A DNA stretch of 64,000 bases from Nemertoderma westbladi (lineage: Eukaryota; Xenacoelomorpha; Nemertodermatida; Nemertodermatidae), in NCBI GenBank assembly GCA_032718475.1, contig JAUCBJ010009149.1, positions 117,277 to 181,276 of the forward strand, read 5' to 3'. Position 1 is the first letter of the stretch. Each line of letters starts with the position of its first letter. Below, in pieces: positions 46,221 to 57,436 of this stretch. Under the pieces are notes generated by a model. It was not told the DNA's origin and did not search any database. It worked only from the letters and a program-made list of their open reading frames with translations. The position numbers and the translations under genes were made by a program.

Positions 46221-48561
46221 TGTGCTTTGAGTTTGACAAGGCAATCCGTTCCTTTCACATGCAACAAGAATTGAAAATTCTATCTAGTAAAAATAAAAAA
46301 GCATTATTTAAATACGCTAAGAGCCGTACAACAAATCGTAGCTCTATAGCCCCCTTAAAGAAAAAGAATGGTTCCCTAGCAACCACTGACAAAGAAAAAT
46401 TTGATTGTCTGATAACTCAATACTCATTTGTCGGTAATGTAGATAATGGTGAATTTCCTGTATTTAACCAGCAAACTGACGAAACTTTTGACATTCATTG
46501 CATTTCTGAATCTAAAGTTATTGATATCCTTGCTAAATTACAGTATAAATTTGGAGATACGCCAGACGGCATTCCTGTTGCTACCTTAAAAATATTTAGA
46601 TTTGAATTATGTTATCCATTGTGCATATTATTTAATGAATCGCTCTTAACTGGTGCATTACCGAAGTGTTGGAAACAGGCCGATATTACATCTGTCTACA
46701 AAAAAGGCGATGCGTCCATTGGTGCTAATTATCGCCCTATTTCCATCACTTCTTCAGTCTGTCGTGTTCTAGTACAAATCATAGTTTATGAAATGTCGGG
46801 TTTTTTTAAAAGGCACAATTTAATAACAGATGAACAATACGGATTTATTAAGGGCCGTAGCACTACCACTCAACTTTTAGACTGCACCTATAATTGGGCA
46901 ACTGCCCTTAATGCAAAATGTTTTACTGATGTAGTATACACAGACTATGCCAAGGCATTTGACTCTGTTGTGCCTCGTAAATTGTTATTTAAACTTAAAT
47001 GTTATGGAATTACAGGTAATTTGCATCGCTGGTTTGCCAGCTATTTAACTGATCGTGTTCAGCGAGTGAAAATAGGTGAAAGCTTTTCTTATTTTCACAA
47101 AGTTATATCGGGTGTAGCACAGGGTTCGTGTGTCGGTCCCCTATTATTTATTATTTTCATTAATGATATGCCTACGCACCTTTCCGGTATTAATTCCAGG
47201 CTCTTTGCTGACGATGCCAAGATATTTTGTGCTTTTCGTATTATTGATAACCGTATATTACTGCAGAAAAATCTTGATATTTTTTCCAGTTGGTCTAGTG
47301 ATTGGCAGTTGAATTTAGAAGAAACAAAATGTAAAAGCCTCACCCTTGGTAATGTAGCTATGCCTTCATCATATAGAATTAATGATACGCAACTTGCAAA
47401 TGTTAATTCGTATCGCGATCTTGGAGTGATTGTGTATAAGGATCTTAAATTTACAGAACATGTAATGACTATTACATCCTCTGCTTATCGGTCTATAAAT
47501 AAAATATTTCGATGATTTTCAACTTCTAAAGTTCAGGCATTATTATGTGCATATACAGCGTTTGTTAGACCCATTCTAGAGTACGCTAGCTGTGTCTGGA
47601 ACCCATTTTATTCTGGCGCGCCATTTCTCGGCCTTACTGACAAAATTGAAGCGACTCAACGTTATTTCACCCGTAGACTATTCTATCGGTGTAAGTTGGA
47701 TTGTGACATGTGTTATGTAGATAGGCTTTCATTTTTAAATTTGCAACCGCTGGAATTACGTAGGATCCATATTGATTTGGTGTACACTTATAAAATAATG
47801 CATAATCTTTTAGACCTTGATCCTGAAAAATACTTCCAGCGATCACTTTCAATTACTCGTGGCCACTCATATAAACTTCGAGGCACCGAGAATTAATCGG
47901 AAACTTAAGGTCCGATTATTTATAGCAGCAGTAGTTCCAGTACTCCTCTACGGGAGTCCATGCTGGGCTCTAACTGCTGAGGATCTCTGGATGACACATT
48001 CACAAGAATGCTACGCCGGGTTCATTGTGTCAAGTACAATGCACACATCTCCAACCAGACACTATATAACATTGGAGGTGTCTCATTGGTTCCCCCAAGC
48101 TTGTCACTAGAACAAAATCGGCTCCGCTTTGCAGGACATTGCTTTCGCCGTGAGGACCAGCCAGTGCATAATCTTGTACTTTGGCAGCCTCATGGAGTGA
48201 ATAAGCATGGTGGACAGCCCATGACTTTCTTGAGACGCATCTTAAAAGACACTGGCCTTAAAGATGCGGATGATCTAGCAAATGTCATGGGTGATAGGGA
48301 GTTGTGGCGGTGCATTTTTGTTGACAAGCCGGCACAGCATTCTTAAAAATGCAGCTGCAATGCAGCATGCCGATCCTAGTAGTAGTATTCGAGGCATTAA
48401 ATGTGCTACTAACCCAATATCGAATATGTTCTTTAATCGAGTTGTAAATATCTGGAATGACCTCACCGATGATATTGTTACCAGTATTTCTGTGGAGCAA
48501 TTTAAACTAAAACTTATTGAATGCGATCTCACTAAATACTACAATTTTGATAGGAATTTGT
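46221..48561 (+). pseudogene. CR1/Jockey-type LINE reverse transcriptase, 5'-truncated and interrupted
   Basis: The frame from within the preceding TIR to 47515 contains the RT motifs in order: DITSVYKKGDASIGANYRPI, VVYTDYAKAFDSVVPRK (motif A), GVAQGSCVGPLLFIIFIND (B), SRLFADDAKIF (C) and DWQLNLEETKC (D). After a TGA (47513-47515) the same frame continues through the thumb-like C-terminal region to 47885, where a LINE fragment is inserted. It resumes at about 48397 with CATNPISNMFFNRVVNIWND and ends at TAA 48559-48561. The endonuclease is missing. The first 15 or so codons of the open frame derive from the adjacent TIR element, not from the LINE. Confidence 0.87.
47886..48387 (+). mobile_element. 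5'-truncated RTE-like LINE fragment inserted in the CR1/Jockey-type LINE
   Basis: About 500 bp corresponding to the 3' end of the LINE family at 36118-39300 (RINRKLKVRLF, VPVLLYGSPCWALTAED, RFAGHCFRREDQPVHNLVL, QHS then stop) with a TAGTAGTAGT tail. It is flanked by a 9-bp duplication TTCGAGGCA at 47877-47885 and 48388-48396. Its orientation matches the host LINE. Confidence 0.9.
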
Positions 48562-48798
48562 AACTTGTTTCGTTGTAAATTTTTATTTCATTTAAATACT
48601 TTGTGCAATGCGTTGCATATTTTATATTAATTGATATTTACTTAAGCTAGAGAATCAGTCGCCTCGTTTACCGTGTTAACCTTTTTACTTTTGTCCTGGT
48701 CGGTACATTGTGCCTTTTATTGTGATTTTTAATGTTGTCTGTGCGCTACTCTAACTGGAGTTATCTCCGAATAATATATCTTATCTTATCTTATCTTA
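48562..48798 (+). other. 3' untranslated region and TTATC-repeat tail of the CR1/Jockey-type LINE
   Basis: Non-coding, ending in tandem TTATC pentamers (48772-48796), a plausible non-LTR 3' terminus. The next LINE begins immediately afterwards. Confidence 0.65.
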
Positions 48799-51179
48799 AA
48801 CCTATTTCTGAAACTCTGATGACTAAATACTTAGGGCTGTAGATTGATTCTGACATGTCTTGGAAAACACACACTAACTATATAGTATATACACAAAAAA
48901 ATATCAAAATTCATTGGAATATTTTACAAGTTACGTTATGTCCTTACGCGGCAAATATGGCGTATGCTTTACTTTACATTAATCCATCCTTACATCTTTT
49001 TTATGCTCTTATAGTTTGGGGTAACACATCATTCTTTCATTCACCCACTCAAGCTGTGTGTTAATAAAGTACTAAGAGATATATTTTCCGACTCCCGATC
49101 CTCAGCTACTCAACTTTACAAAGAACTATGGATTCTACCAATTGAAAAGTTATACATACAGCAAGTAGCTACGGTAATGTTTGATATATCCAACAATCCC
49201 GGCAATTCAAGTCTCTCTAATTTATTTTCAAAGGTCTCTGACATTCACCCATATAATACGAGAGCGACATGACAATATCGAAAAATTACTATCTCCCTAA
49301 TGTCCGTCTCGTTGTCGCTCATCGCTCTTTACTATCTCCCTAATGTCCATCTCGTTGTCGCTCATCGCTCTTTACTATCTCCCTAATGTCCATCTCGTTG
49401 TCGCTCATCGCTCTTTACTATCTCCCTAATGTCCGTCTCGTTGTCGCTCGTCGCTCTTTACTATCTCCCTAATGTCCGTCTCGTTGTCGCTCATCGCTCT
49501 TTAATATCTCCCTAATGTCCGTCTTGTTGTTGCTCATCGCTCTTTACTATCTCCCTAATGTCCGTCTCGTTGTCGCTCATCGCTCTTTACTACCTCCCTA
49601 ATGTCCGTCTCGTTGTTGCTCATCGCTCTTTACTATCTCCCTAATGTCCGTTTCGTTGTTGCTCATCGCTCTTTACTATCTCCCTAATGTCCGTCTCATT
49701 GTCGCTCATCGCTCTTTACTATTTCCCGAATGTCTGTCTCGTTGTCGCTCATCGCTCTTTACTATCTCCCTAATGTCTGTCTCGTTGTCGCTCATCGCTC
49801 TTTACTACCTCCCTAATGTCCGTCTCGTTGTCGCTCATCGCTCTTTACTATCTCCCTAATGTCTGTCTCGTTGTCGCTCATTGCTCTTTACTATTTCCCG
49901 AATGTCTGTCTCGTTGTCGCTCATCGCTCTTTACTATCTCACTAATGTCCGTCTCGTTGTTGCTCATCGCTCTTTACTATCTCCCTAATGTCCGTCTCGT
50001 TGTCGCTCATCGCTCTTTACTATCTCCCTAATGTCTGTCTCGTTGTCGCTCATCGCTCTTTACTACCTCCCTAATGTCCGTCCCGTTGTCGCTCATCGCT
50101 CTTTACTATCTCCCTAATGTCTGTCTTGCTGTCGCTCATCGCTCTTTACTATTTCCCGAATGTCTGTCTCGTTGTCGCTCATCGCTCTTTACTATCTCAC
50201 TAATGTCCATCTCGTTGTTGCTCATCGCTCTTTACTATCTCCCTAATGTCCGTCTCGTTGTCGCTCATCGCTCTTTACTATCTCCCTAATGTCCGTCTCG
50301 TTGTCGCTCATCGCTCTTTACTATCTCCCTAATGTCCGTTTCGTTGTTGCTCATCGCTCTTTACTATCTCCCTAATGTCCGTCTCATTGTCGCTCATCGC
50401 TCTTTACTATTTCCCGAATGTCTGTCTCGTTGTCGCTCATCGCTCTTTACTATCTCCCTAATGTCTGTCTCGTTGTCGCTCATCGCTCTTTACTACCTCC
50501 CTAATGTCCGTCTCGTTGTCGCTCATCGCTCTTTACTATCTCCCTAATGTCTGTCTCGTTGTCGCTCATCGCTCTTTACTATTTCCCGAATGTCTGTCTC
50601 GTTGTCGCTCATCGCTCTTTACTATCTCACTAATGTCCGTCTCGTTGTTGCTCATCACTCTTTACTATCTCCCTAATGTCCGTCTCGTTGTCGCTCATCG
50701 CTCTTTACTATCTCACTAATGTCCGTCTCGTTGTTGCTCATCGCTCTTTACTATCTCCCTAATGTCCGTCTCGTTGTCGCTCATCGCTCTTTACTATCTC
50801 CCTAATGTCTGTCTCGTTGTCGCTCATCGCTCTTTACTATCTCCCTAATGTCCGTCTCGTTGTCGCTCATCGCTCTCTTTAATATTTCCCGAATGTCTGT
50901 CTCGTTGTCGCTCATCTCTCTTTACTATCTCCCTAATGTCCGTCTCGTTGTCGCTCATCACTCTTTACTATCTCCCTAATGTCTGTCTCGTTGTCGCTCA
51001 TTGCTCTTTACTATCTCCCTAATGTCCGTCTCATTGTCGCTCATCGCTCTTTCAAATTTCAGGGTGTCAAAATCTGGAATGACCTTCCCGAAAATATTCG
51101 GGCTTCCAAATTGAAATATATATTTACAAAACTTTTAAAAAAATACCTTCTTGATATGCCTAATTCTTAAATACAATAT
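48799..51179 (+). pseudogene. Second CR1/Jockey-type LINE, C-terminal part, split by a minisatellite
   Basis: 48799-49290 translate, with stops and shifts, as the usual post-RT C-terminal region: MTKYLGL, DSDMSWKTHTNYI, FYALIVWGNTS, ELWILPIEKLY, SDIHPYNTR. After the 43-bp array the last part follows (51050-51170): FKFQGVKIWNDLPENIRASK, then a stop. The array lies exactly between these two neighbouring blocks. RT and endonuclease are absent (5' truncation). Confidence 0.85.
49291..51049 (+). repeat. 43-bp minisatellite, about 41 copies
   Basis: The unit contains CTATCTCCCTAATGTCCG and TCTCGTTGTCGCTCATCGC, with scattered substitutions and one or two short indels (for example near 50875). It has no spacers, so it is not CRISPR-like. 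43 is 1 modulo 3, so each copy shifts frame, and three copies give a repeating 43-residue peptide. Flanking codons show that the unit comes from the LINE's own coding sequence. Confidence 0.95.
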
Positions 51180-51735
51180 TTATTTCTGATTATTTAGTGT
51201 TCCAGTTCAGTATTTTTCATTCGTATATATCAGTCAGTATATGTCAATTCAGTTCAATTTATACGCCTAATAAGTATTTACGGTACATATATATACAGTA
51301 TATACACAGAATACATATATTTTGAATACAATTTGGTATCCTACATTCACGGTGGTTTTCGTCTTCGTTTTTATTATTTTTTCTCTATTTGCCTTCTATG
51401 CAATTTCTGTTTCGTGTTGATTGAGTTTGCCTCCTTTGTACAGTAAGTTGTCTTATAGATTTAACTTTATGGGTCAGTATGTATAAATATTTTCACTAAT
51501 TTTATATGTTAAATTACTTATGGACGCGTCGCAGTCCAGCACACTATTTCGAGTATTTGCGTGATACCCACGAACTAGTGGCACAAGCTACTATGTGGAG
51601 CTCACACGAATTCGGATTCACACCATAAATATTGTAAATCAATCTATCTTGTGTTTGTTATTATGTTGGTGTTGGGTCTATCGCTCCTTATTATGTTGGA
51701 ATGAAATAAAATCAATCAATCAAACAAAACAATCT
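51180..51735 (+). other. 3' untranslated region and AATC-repeat tail of the second LINE
   Basis: Non-coding. It ends in TGGAATGAAATAAAATCAAT with further AATC repeats (about 51706-51733), typical of CR1/Jockey-type 3' ends. The adjoining sequence is Gypsy pol, so the LINE inserted into, or beside, that element. Confidence 0.7.
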
Positions 51736-52640
51736 ACACTTTTGGGTTGCCCAGACCACCGCTATAAACATCTCCAACTCGACTATGGCGTAGCGGGATT
51801 CTGTTTCGTTCACAAACCAACTACAGCATTCAACGAGACGCAAATCTTCGCCATGGAGTTGGAGTGTACCCAAGGCCATGATTCCGGGATGCATCTATTT
51901 GGAGCAGAATTTTCTTAGTGGGGTCGAATGATGCTAGAAAAGGCCACGAAATCAGTCCGGCTTTAGTCGCAATGAATGCGCGTTCGTGGTCTGGAGTCCA
52001 TATAAATGGAGACCTCGCGCTTAATAGGGGACGCAGTGGAGTTAAATGTGATACCAAGTCATGTGAGAAAGGGTCCAATTGTTCGACTAACCCAACAAAA
52101 CTTCTTAAGTCTGTTATGTTAGTTGGACATGGAAAACTTGAGATCACTCGAAGTTTCATTGGATCTGGTTTTATTCCCGATTCTCCCACTAGAAATCCGG
52201 CATATTTAACTTCCGACTTAGCAAATTGTATCTTCTCTGGGTGAAGACACAATTTTTCCTCACGACAGCGTTGCAGTACAACCCTAATCTGGGAGATATG
52301 TTCTTCAAGATTGGCTCTGTAGATCAGTAGGTCATCAACCAACTTGACCACATTGGGAATACCCTGCAATGCGTTGTCTCCACTACGATTATTTTCATCG
52401 CCACTCGAGATGAGGCCCATTTCACTACGTCGATGTACGTAGCGCCCCATGGTGTGGTAAATGTTGTGAGAAGTTGGCTTTCTGAGTCCAGAGGAATCTG
52501 CCAATTTCCGTGTGCTGCATCGAATACTGTGAAACATTTCGAGGAAGCCGGAATATTAGCAATTACACTGCGTGGAGAAGGTGTGGGAGACTGTGGACGT
52601 TTAACCTGGTTATTAAACTGGTTATTAAGGTGTTCTCCAT
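51736..52640 (-). pseudogene. Ty3/Gypsy pol remnant: RT and RNase H
   Basis: In minus-strand order: VKRPQSPTPSPRSVIANIP, FTVFDAAHGNWQIPLDSESQ, TTPWG, a frameshift at about 52446, then RYVHRRSEMGLISSGDENN, the catalytic VVKLVDDLLIYRANLEEH, LHPEKIQFAKSEVKYAGFLV, ITDLRSFVGLVEQL, SPFIWTPDHERAF, and RNase H (LLQIDASRNHGLGY, a second frameshift, then VNETESRYAIVELEMFIAVV). RNA-templated DNA synthesis would be its role. Two frameshifts and missing ends make it inactive. Its family differs from the Gypsy unit in the palindrome: 'VKRP' and 'SSGDE' sequences against 'DYRKLN'. Confidence 0.88.
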
Positions 52641-53225
52641 GTTCTGAGATGCTTTGTCAGTGGAAGTATCTGGATAGATTTTGTTTGAAAATTTATGCCT
52701 CACTGATGCCCAGACTATGCATCACTGAGGCCCAGACTATGCCTCACTGAGGCCCAGGCTATGCCTCACTGTTAGTGTCGGCACCTACCTACCGGTACTA
52801 CTGTAGTTTACAGTTATCACTTTTACATATATTTTAATAATTCTTCAATTTAATTTTTGTAATTACTATCCTGCATTCTTTGCTTCTTTTTATGGTTTAT
52901 TTATCCCTGATGATGGCTACTGTGTAGTTGAAACGTTGGAAATTATATAATACTGTAATGTAATATATTAATATAGCGGAATAATTGAAATATGTAATTA
53001 TTTTCAGTATGTTTACTACTCACCTTTCTGAGCCGTCTTCACCTTCGCTCAAAAAATAATGGGGGTGTGCAGTAATATAAAAATAAAGGTTTTCAGGATT
53101 TAAACACTGTACCCAGGGAAACACAGCTCCATCGTCAGCTGTGTACTTTTGAATCCCTATCCCTATTTACTGTAAATACAGCATTGCACAAATTGACCAA
53201 TATTACAGGAAACTACTACTACTAG
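52641..53225. repeat. Sequence shared with 35451-36064
   Basis: Collinear with the first locus, including the 22-bp tandem motif (here about 52695-52765) and the segment up to the LINE tail. No gene. Confidence 0.7.
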
Positions 53226-55436
53226 GATCGGCAGGCTGCATTGCAGCTGCATTTTTAAGAATGCTGTGCCTGCTTATCGACAAAATTGCACCGCCACAAC
53301 TCCCTATCACCCATGACATTTGCTAGATCATCCGCATCTTTAAGGCCAGTGTCCTTTAAGATGCGTCTCAAGAAAGTCATGGGCTGTCCACCATGCTTAT
53401 TCACTCCATGAGGCTGCCAAAGTACAAGATTATGCACTGGCTGGTCCTCACGGCGAAAGCAATGTCCTGCAAAGCGGAGGCGATTTTGTTCTAGTGTCAA
53501 GCTTGGGGGAACCAATGAGACACCTCCAATGTTATATAGTGTCTGGTTGGAGATGTGTGCATTGTACTTGACACAATGAACCCGGCGTAGCATTCTTGTG
53601 AATGTGCCATCCAGAGATTTGGTGTCCTCAGCAGTTAGAGCCCAGCATGGACTCCCGTAGAGGAGTACTGGAACTACTGCTGCTCTAAATAATCGGGCCT
53701 TAAGTTTCCGATTAATTCTCGGTGACTTCCAAATCCTGGAAAGCCTATTCAAGGCTGCCCATGCCTTTCCCTTACGTATTCGAAGGTCCTCACCTGACTT
53801 CCGGATCCATGATCCCAGGTAACAGAAGTCGTCGACATGCTCAAGCATACCATCCTTTGAGCTTATGCTCATCCGATCAGAGACTTGCTGAGGACTTTCA
53901 AAGTTAACTGTCAGAATTTTGGTCTTTCTGGAGTTAATAAAAAGACCAACACTAGAAGCAGCATGTTCTAATGAGCTGAAGTGATTCTGAGAGTACTCCT
54001 AAGTCATCAGCAAAGTCTAGATCAGTTAGGTACTTGGCAGGATTTCCTCGACTTCTGGAGCCAGTAGGTGGAGTTATCGTCACCCCATCATCATTATGAT
54101 GATCTAAGGACATGCGTAGAACATAGTCAACCGCAATAATGAACAAGAATGGTGCAAGTGTGTCTCCTTGGAGGACGCCCCATAACACTTCAAATGGTTC
54201 TGTGTCACCGTCAACAGTAGACACAAATGTTGTCGAACCATCGTATACTGATCTGATTGCTGCAATAATTTCATCAGGAATCCCATATAATGAAAGTATG
54301 CTGAACATACGTGAGCGAGTGACTGAATAAAAGGCCTTGAAGAAGTCAACAAAGATAACAGCCAGATGCCTGTCTTTCTTTTTTGATAATTCTTCAATTA
54401 TCCTTCTAAGTGCCAAAATGGGCTCCATGGTCACACGACCTTTACGGAACTTATTCTGATTTCCATGGAGCAGTCTCTCAATGGGATCCCTGATGCGATT
54501 TAATAGAATCCTATTGTATAGCTTTGCAGCAATCGAGATCAATGAGATTCCCCGAAAAGAACCATAGAGTGTTAGGTTGCCCTTCTTGGGAACTGGCACC
54601 AACTTATTTGTTTTCATTTCTGGTGGGACTCTTGTTGTACGGTACATGTCTACTATGATGGGATAGATGAGCTTTAAACACTCAGGTATTTTAAAGACCT
54701 CAGGGGGAACACCATCTACTCCACTGGCACGATTGGTCTTAATGCTCTTTGCAGCAGCCTTCACTTCTGCAAAGGAGATATCGCCAATAGGAATATCTGG
54801 GAGTACAGACTCAGACACCTTTACTTCTATAAAGTTATCAGGCAATACCCTGTCATTATTGAGGAGCTTTTCAAAGTGGACTATCCAACCATTGAGGCGA
54901 TCGGCTGCTGATTCAGCCTTAACCTTGGTGGTTGGTTGGCTTTTCCGCCCAGTAAGCAGATTGATCGATTTCCATGCCTGGGATGATTGCCTGCTGTCGT
55001 CAGCATCATTGATGGCATCAACCTGTTGGTTTATTAGCTCCTGTAAATTAACAGAGTACTGCCTGTTCAGGGACCTAGATGCAGCCTTAACTGCATTCTT
55101 GGCCGCTGTAGTCTGTTTGAGTCAGGACTCTTTATGCGCCTTATGAAGGTCATTTCGGCACTTTTGAATTTTGTTGTCAGTCCAGGGGGCCCTTTTCCTG
55201 TTTCGAGGGCATACAGGAACTGTTTCTGCAGCTGCTAACTTAACTGCTTCTGTAAAGACAGTATAGCCCTCACAGTGATCTGCCGCCTCAGAGGCAAGAG
55301 CCTCATACCTGTTGCTCAGCTGTAGTGTGAAGCTGGATCTCACACTTTGCTGTTGCAACAGAGAGGACCAGTCATGCCGCGGCAAGGCAGATTTCGTTGT
55401 TCTGCTAGCACGCAGACTAAGTCTTACCTTGGCCAC

Positions 55437-55622
55437 AATAAGGCGATGATCACTGGAGAAGGGTCGAAGTGTAAATGCATTACAGTCTTGTATAGAGCTC
55501 CTGTATTTCCTACGAAACAGAATATGGTCTATCTGGGACTTGTGACCACTGGGTCCACTATGAGTCCATAGCTTTCCAGTTCGCTTCTTGAACTGGGTTC
55601 CAGCCGAAAACAATCCATTTCC
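55437..55622. repeat. 186-bp direct repeat, left (target-site duplication)
   Basis: Identical over all 186 bases to 57251-57436. It belongs to the RTE-like LINE endonuclease and is duplicated on either side of the inserted element. Confidence 0.93.
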
Positions 55623-57250
55623 CAGCTTCTCAGTGAGTTTCTCCCGATCCATGACATCATTCCACCATCACAGCTGGCATACCAAAAGAGGATTGGTTCT
55701 GATCTGATTATTGGAGCCCTGCTCGAATGTCTGGAGACACAACGCCGAAAGGGAGTCTCTGTCTACATCTGCCAGTTGGACGTTGAGGCAGCCTTCGATA
55801 ATGTGGAGTACCTGACCCTCTTCAGCAAACTGCGACATCACATCAACCCCTTCATATGCCTCTCACTACTGGCATACTACAGATGCAGCATAGCATTCCT
55901 TAAATTCGGTTCAACAGTCTCCACTGACGGGATACCGCTCAAACGTGGCGTGAAGCAGGGTTCGCTGCTCTCCCCGTTACTCTTTAATTTTTACACAGGC
56001 GGAACTCTAGGGGCACTGGACAGTGCCGGTTTCGGACACAGCCTTGCAGATGGATGGCTGGGTTCAATTTGTTATGCAGATGATATTCTCCTCATTGGAA
56101 AATCCGCCCAGGAAATCGAGGACCAACTAATAATAGTGACCGAGAATCTAGCTAAAGTTCAACTAACCATCGAAGAAAGCAAGACACGTTGGATGTGTAT
56201 ATTGGGCTATGGTCGCCATGAGCGTGACATCACAACTTTCCTCAATGTCAATGGCCGCCTGGTGCCTTGCTGCCAATCAATTAAGTTTTTGGGCTTTAAA
56301 CTTCACTTCAATCCCAGGGCTCTGTCCGACTGCATTCAAACCATTGCCTCCATTTCCGAATCTTTCCATAGAAACGACTGGACTGTGCGGTGGCTAAATA
56401 CAGCGACCTTGAGTCATCTTTGGTCATCAATAGCAATCCCATGTATACTGTATAGCGTTAAATTCCTAGTTGGCTCATTGACAGACACCGAGTTGACTAA
56501 ACTGGAAGTCTACTATAGGCGAATACTCCGTGGTTTGCTACATTTGGGTAACTATGCCGGCAATCAAATTGTCTACAAACTGATGAAATGTAACCCTATC
56601 ACATCCGATGCATTTGCAGCATCGCTTGGGACAATTTTGCGAGTTCCGAGGTGTCCAAAGTCCAATCTCCACATCACCCTCAGTTTCTTAACCCAACTGA
56701 ATTCCCAGACATCTAACAGTTTATACATAGGCCCCGGGTCGACTTGCAACAACTGCAGGCGTCTCTTCCCAATACCACCTATATCACCTCTGCTCAACTA
56801 CGACTACAGTAAACCGGAGTTACTGTCAAGGTTTAAACCAGGGGCATTGACACCAGGTGAGACCGCCAACTACGAATTCATCCGGCAGTGCTATGACCAT
56901 AGTGGCGCAACATTTGACCACAAACACACACGTATACTAGAATTTTTCGACATACCGCACTGATATCATCTGACATAACTTTCCGGTGGGTTCCTGAAAT
57001 ATTAAACCATACAATTACAACTGATTTATCTAATTACAACTTCAGTGTCTTACATATGATTTTATTTCGTATATTGAAAACTTATTGATATCTTACCATA
57101 TTATATTGTATATATACTGTCAACACGTATTGTATATAGATATTGTGTATCGTTCGCTACCATTTTAAATTGTGTTGTGTGTGCATATTTCACTGATTGA
57201 CCATTTTAAATTGTCGGCACAGACCGAATCTAATATATTGAATTGAATTG
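55623..57250 (+). mobile_element. Inserted 5'-truncated non-LTR retrotransposon
   Basis: 1628 bp. The coding frame runs from the left junction to TGA 56961-56963: SQLAYQKRIGSDLIIGALLE, then motif A LDVEAAFDNVEY, motif B LKRGVKQGSLLSPLLFNFYT, motif C CYADDILLIGKS, and a C-terminal region with CNNCRRLF. It has no internal stops, unlike its host LINE, so it is relatively young. The 3' end is an untranslated region with an ATTGA/TTGAA pentamer tail (57236-57253). Its sequence differs from both the RTE-like and the CR1/Jockey-type LINEs nearby. The clade is not assigned. Confidence 0.88.
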
Positions 57251-57436
57251 AATAAGGCGATGATCACTGGAGAAGGGTCGAAGTGTAAATGCATTACAGT
57301 CTTGTATAGAGCTCCTGTATTTCCTACGAAACAGAATATGGTCTATCTGGGACTTGTGACCACTGGGTCCACTATGAGTCCATAGCTTTCCAGTTCGCTT
57401 CTTGAACTGGGTTCCAGCCGAAAACAATCCATTTCC
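57251..57436. repeat. 186-bp direct repeat, right (target-site duplication)
   Basis: Perfect partner of 55437-55622. Confidence 0.93.

Noticed and set aside
49644-50719. Repeated 71-codon frames
   Set aside because: They are produced by frame-cycling of the 43-bp unit; there is no independent gene.
49291-51049. CRISPR-like array
   Set aside because: The 43-bp units are contiguous, with no unique spacers, and derive from LINE coding sequence in an animal genome.
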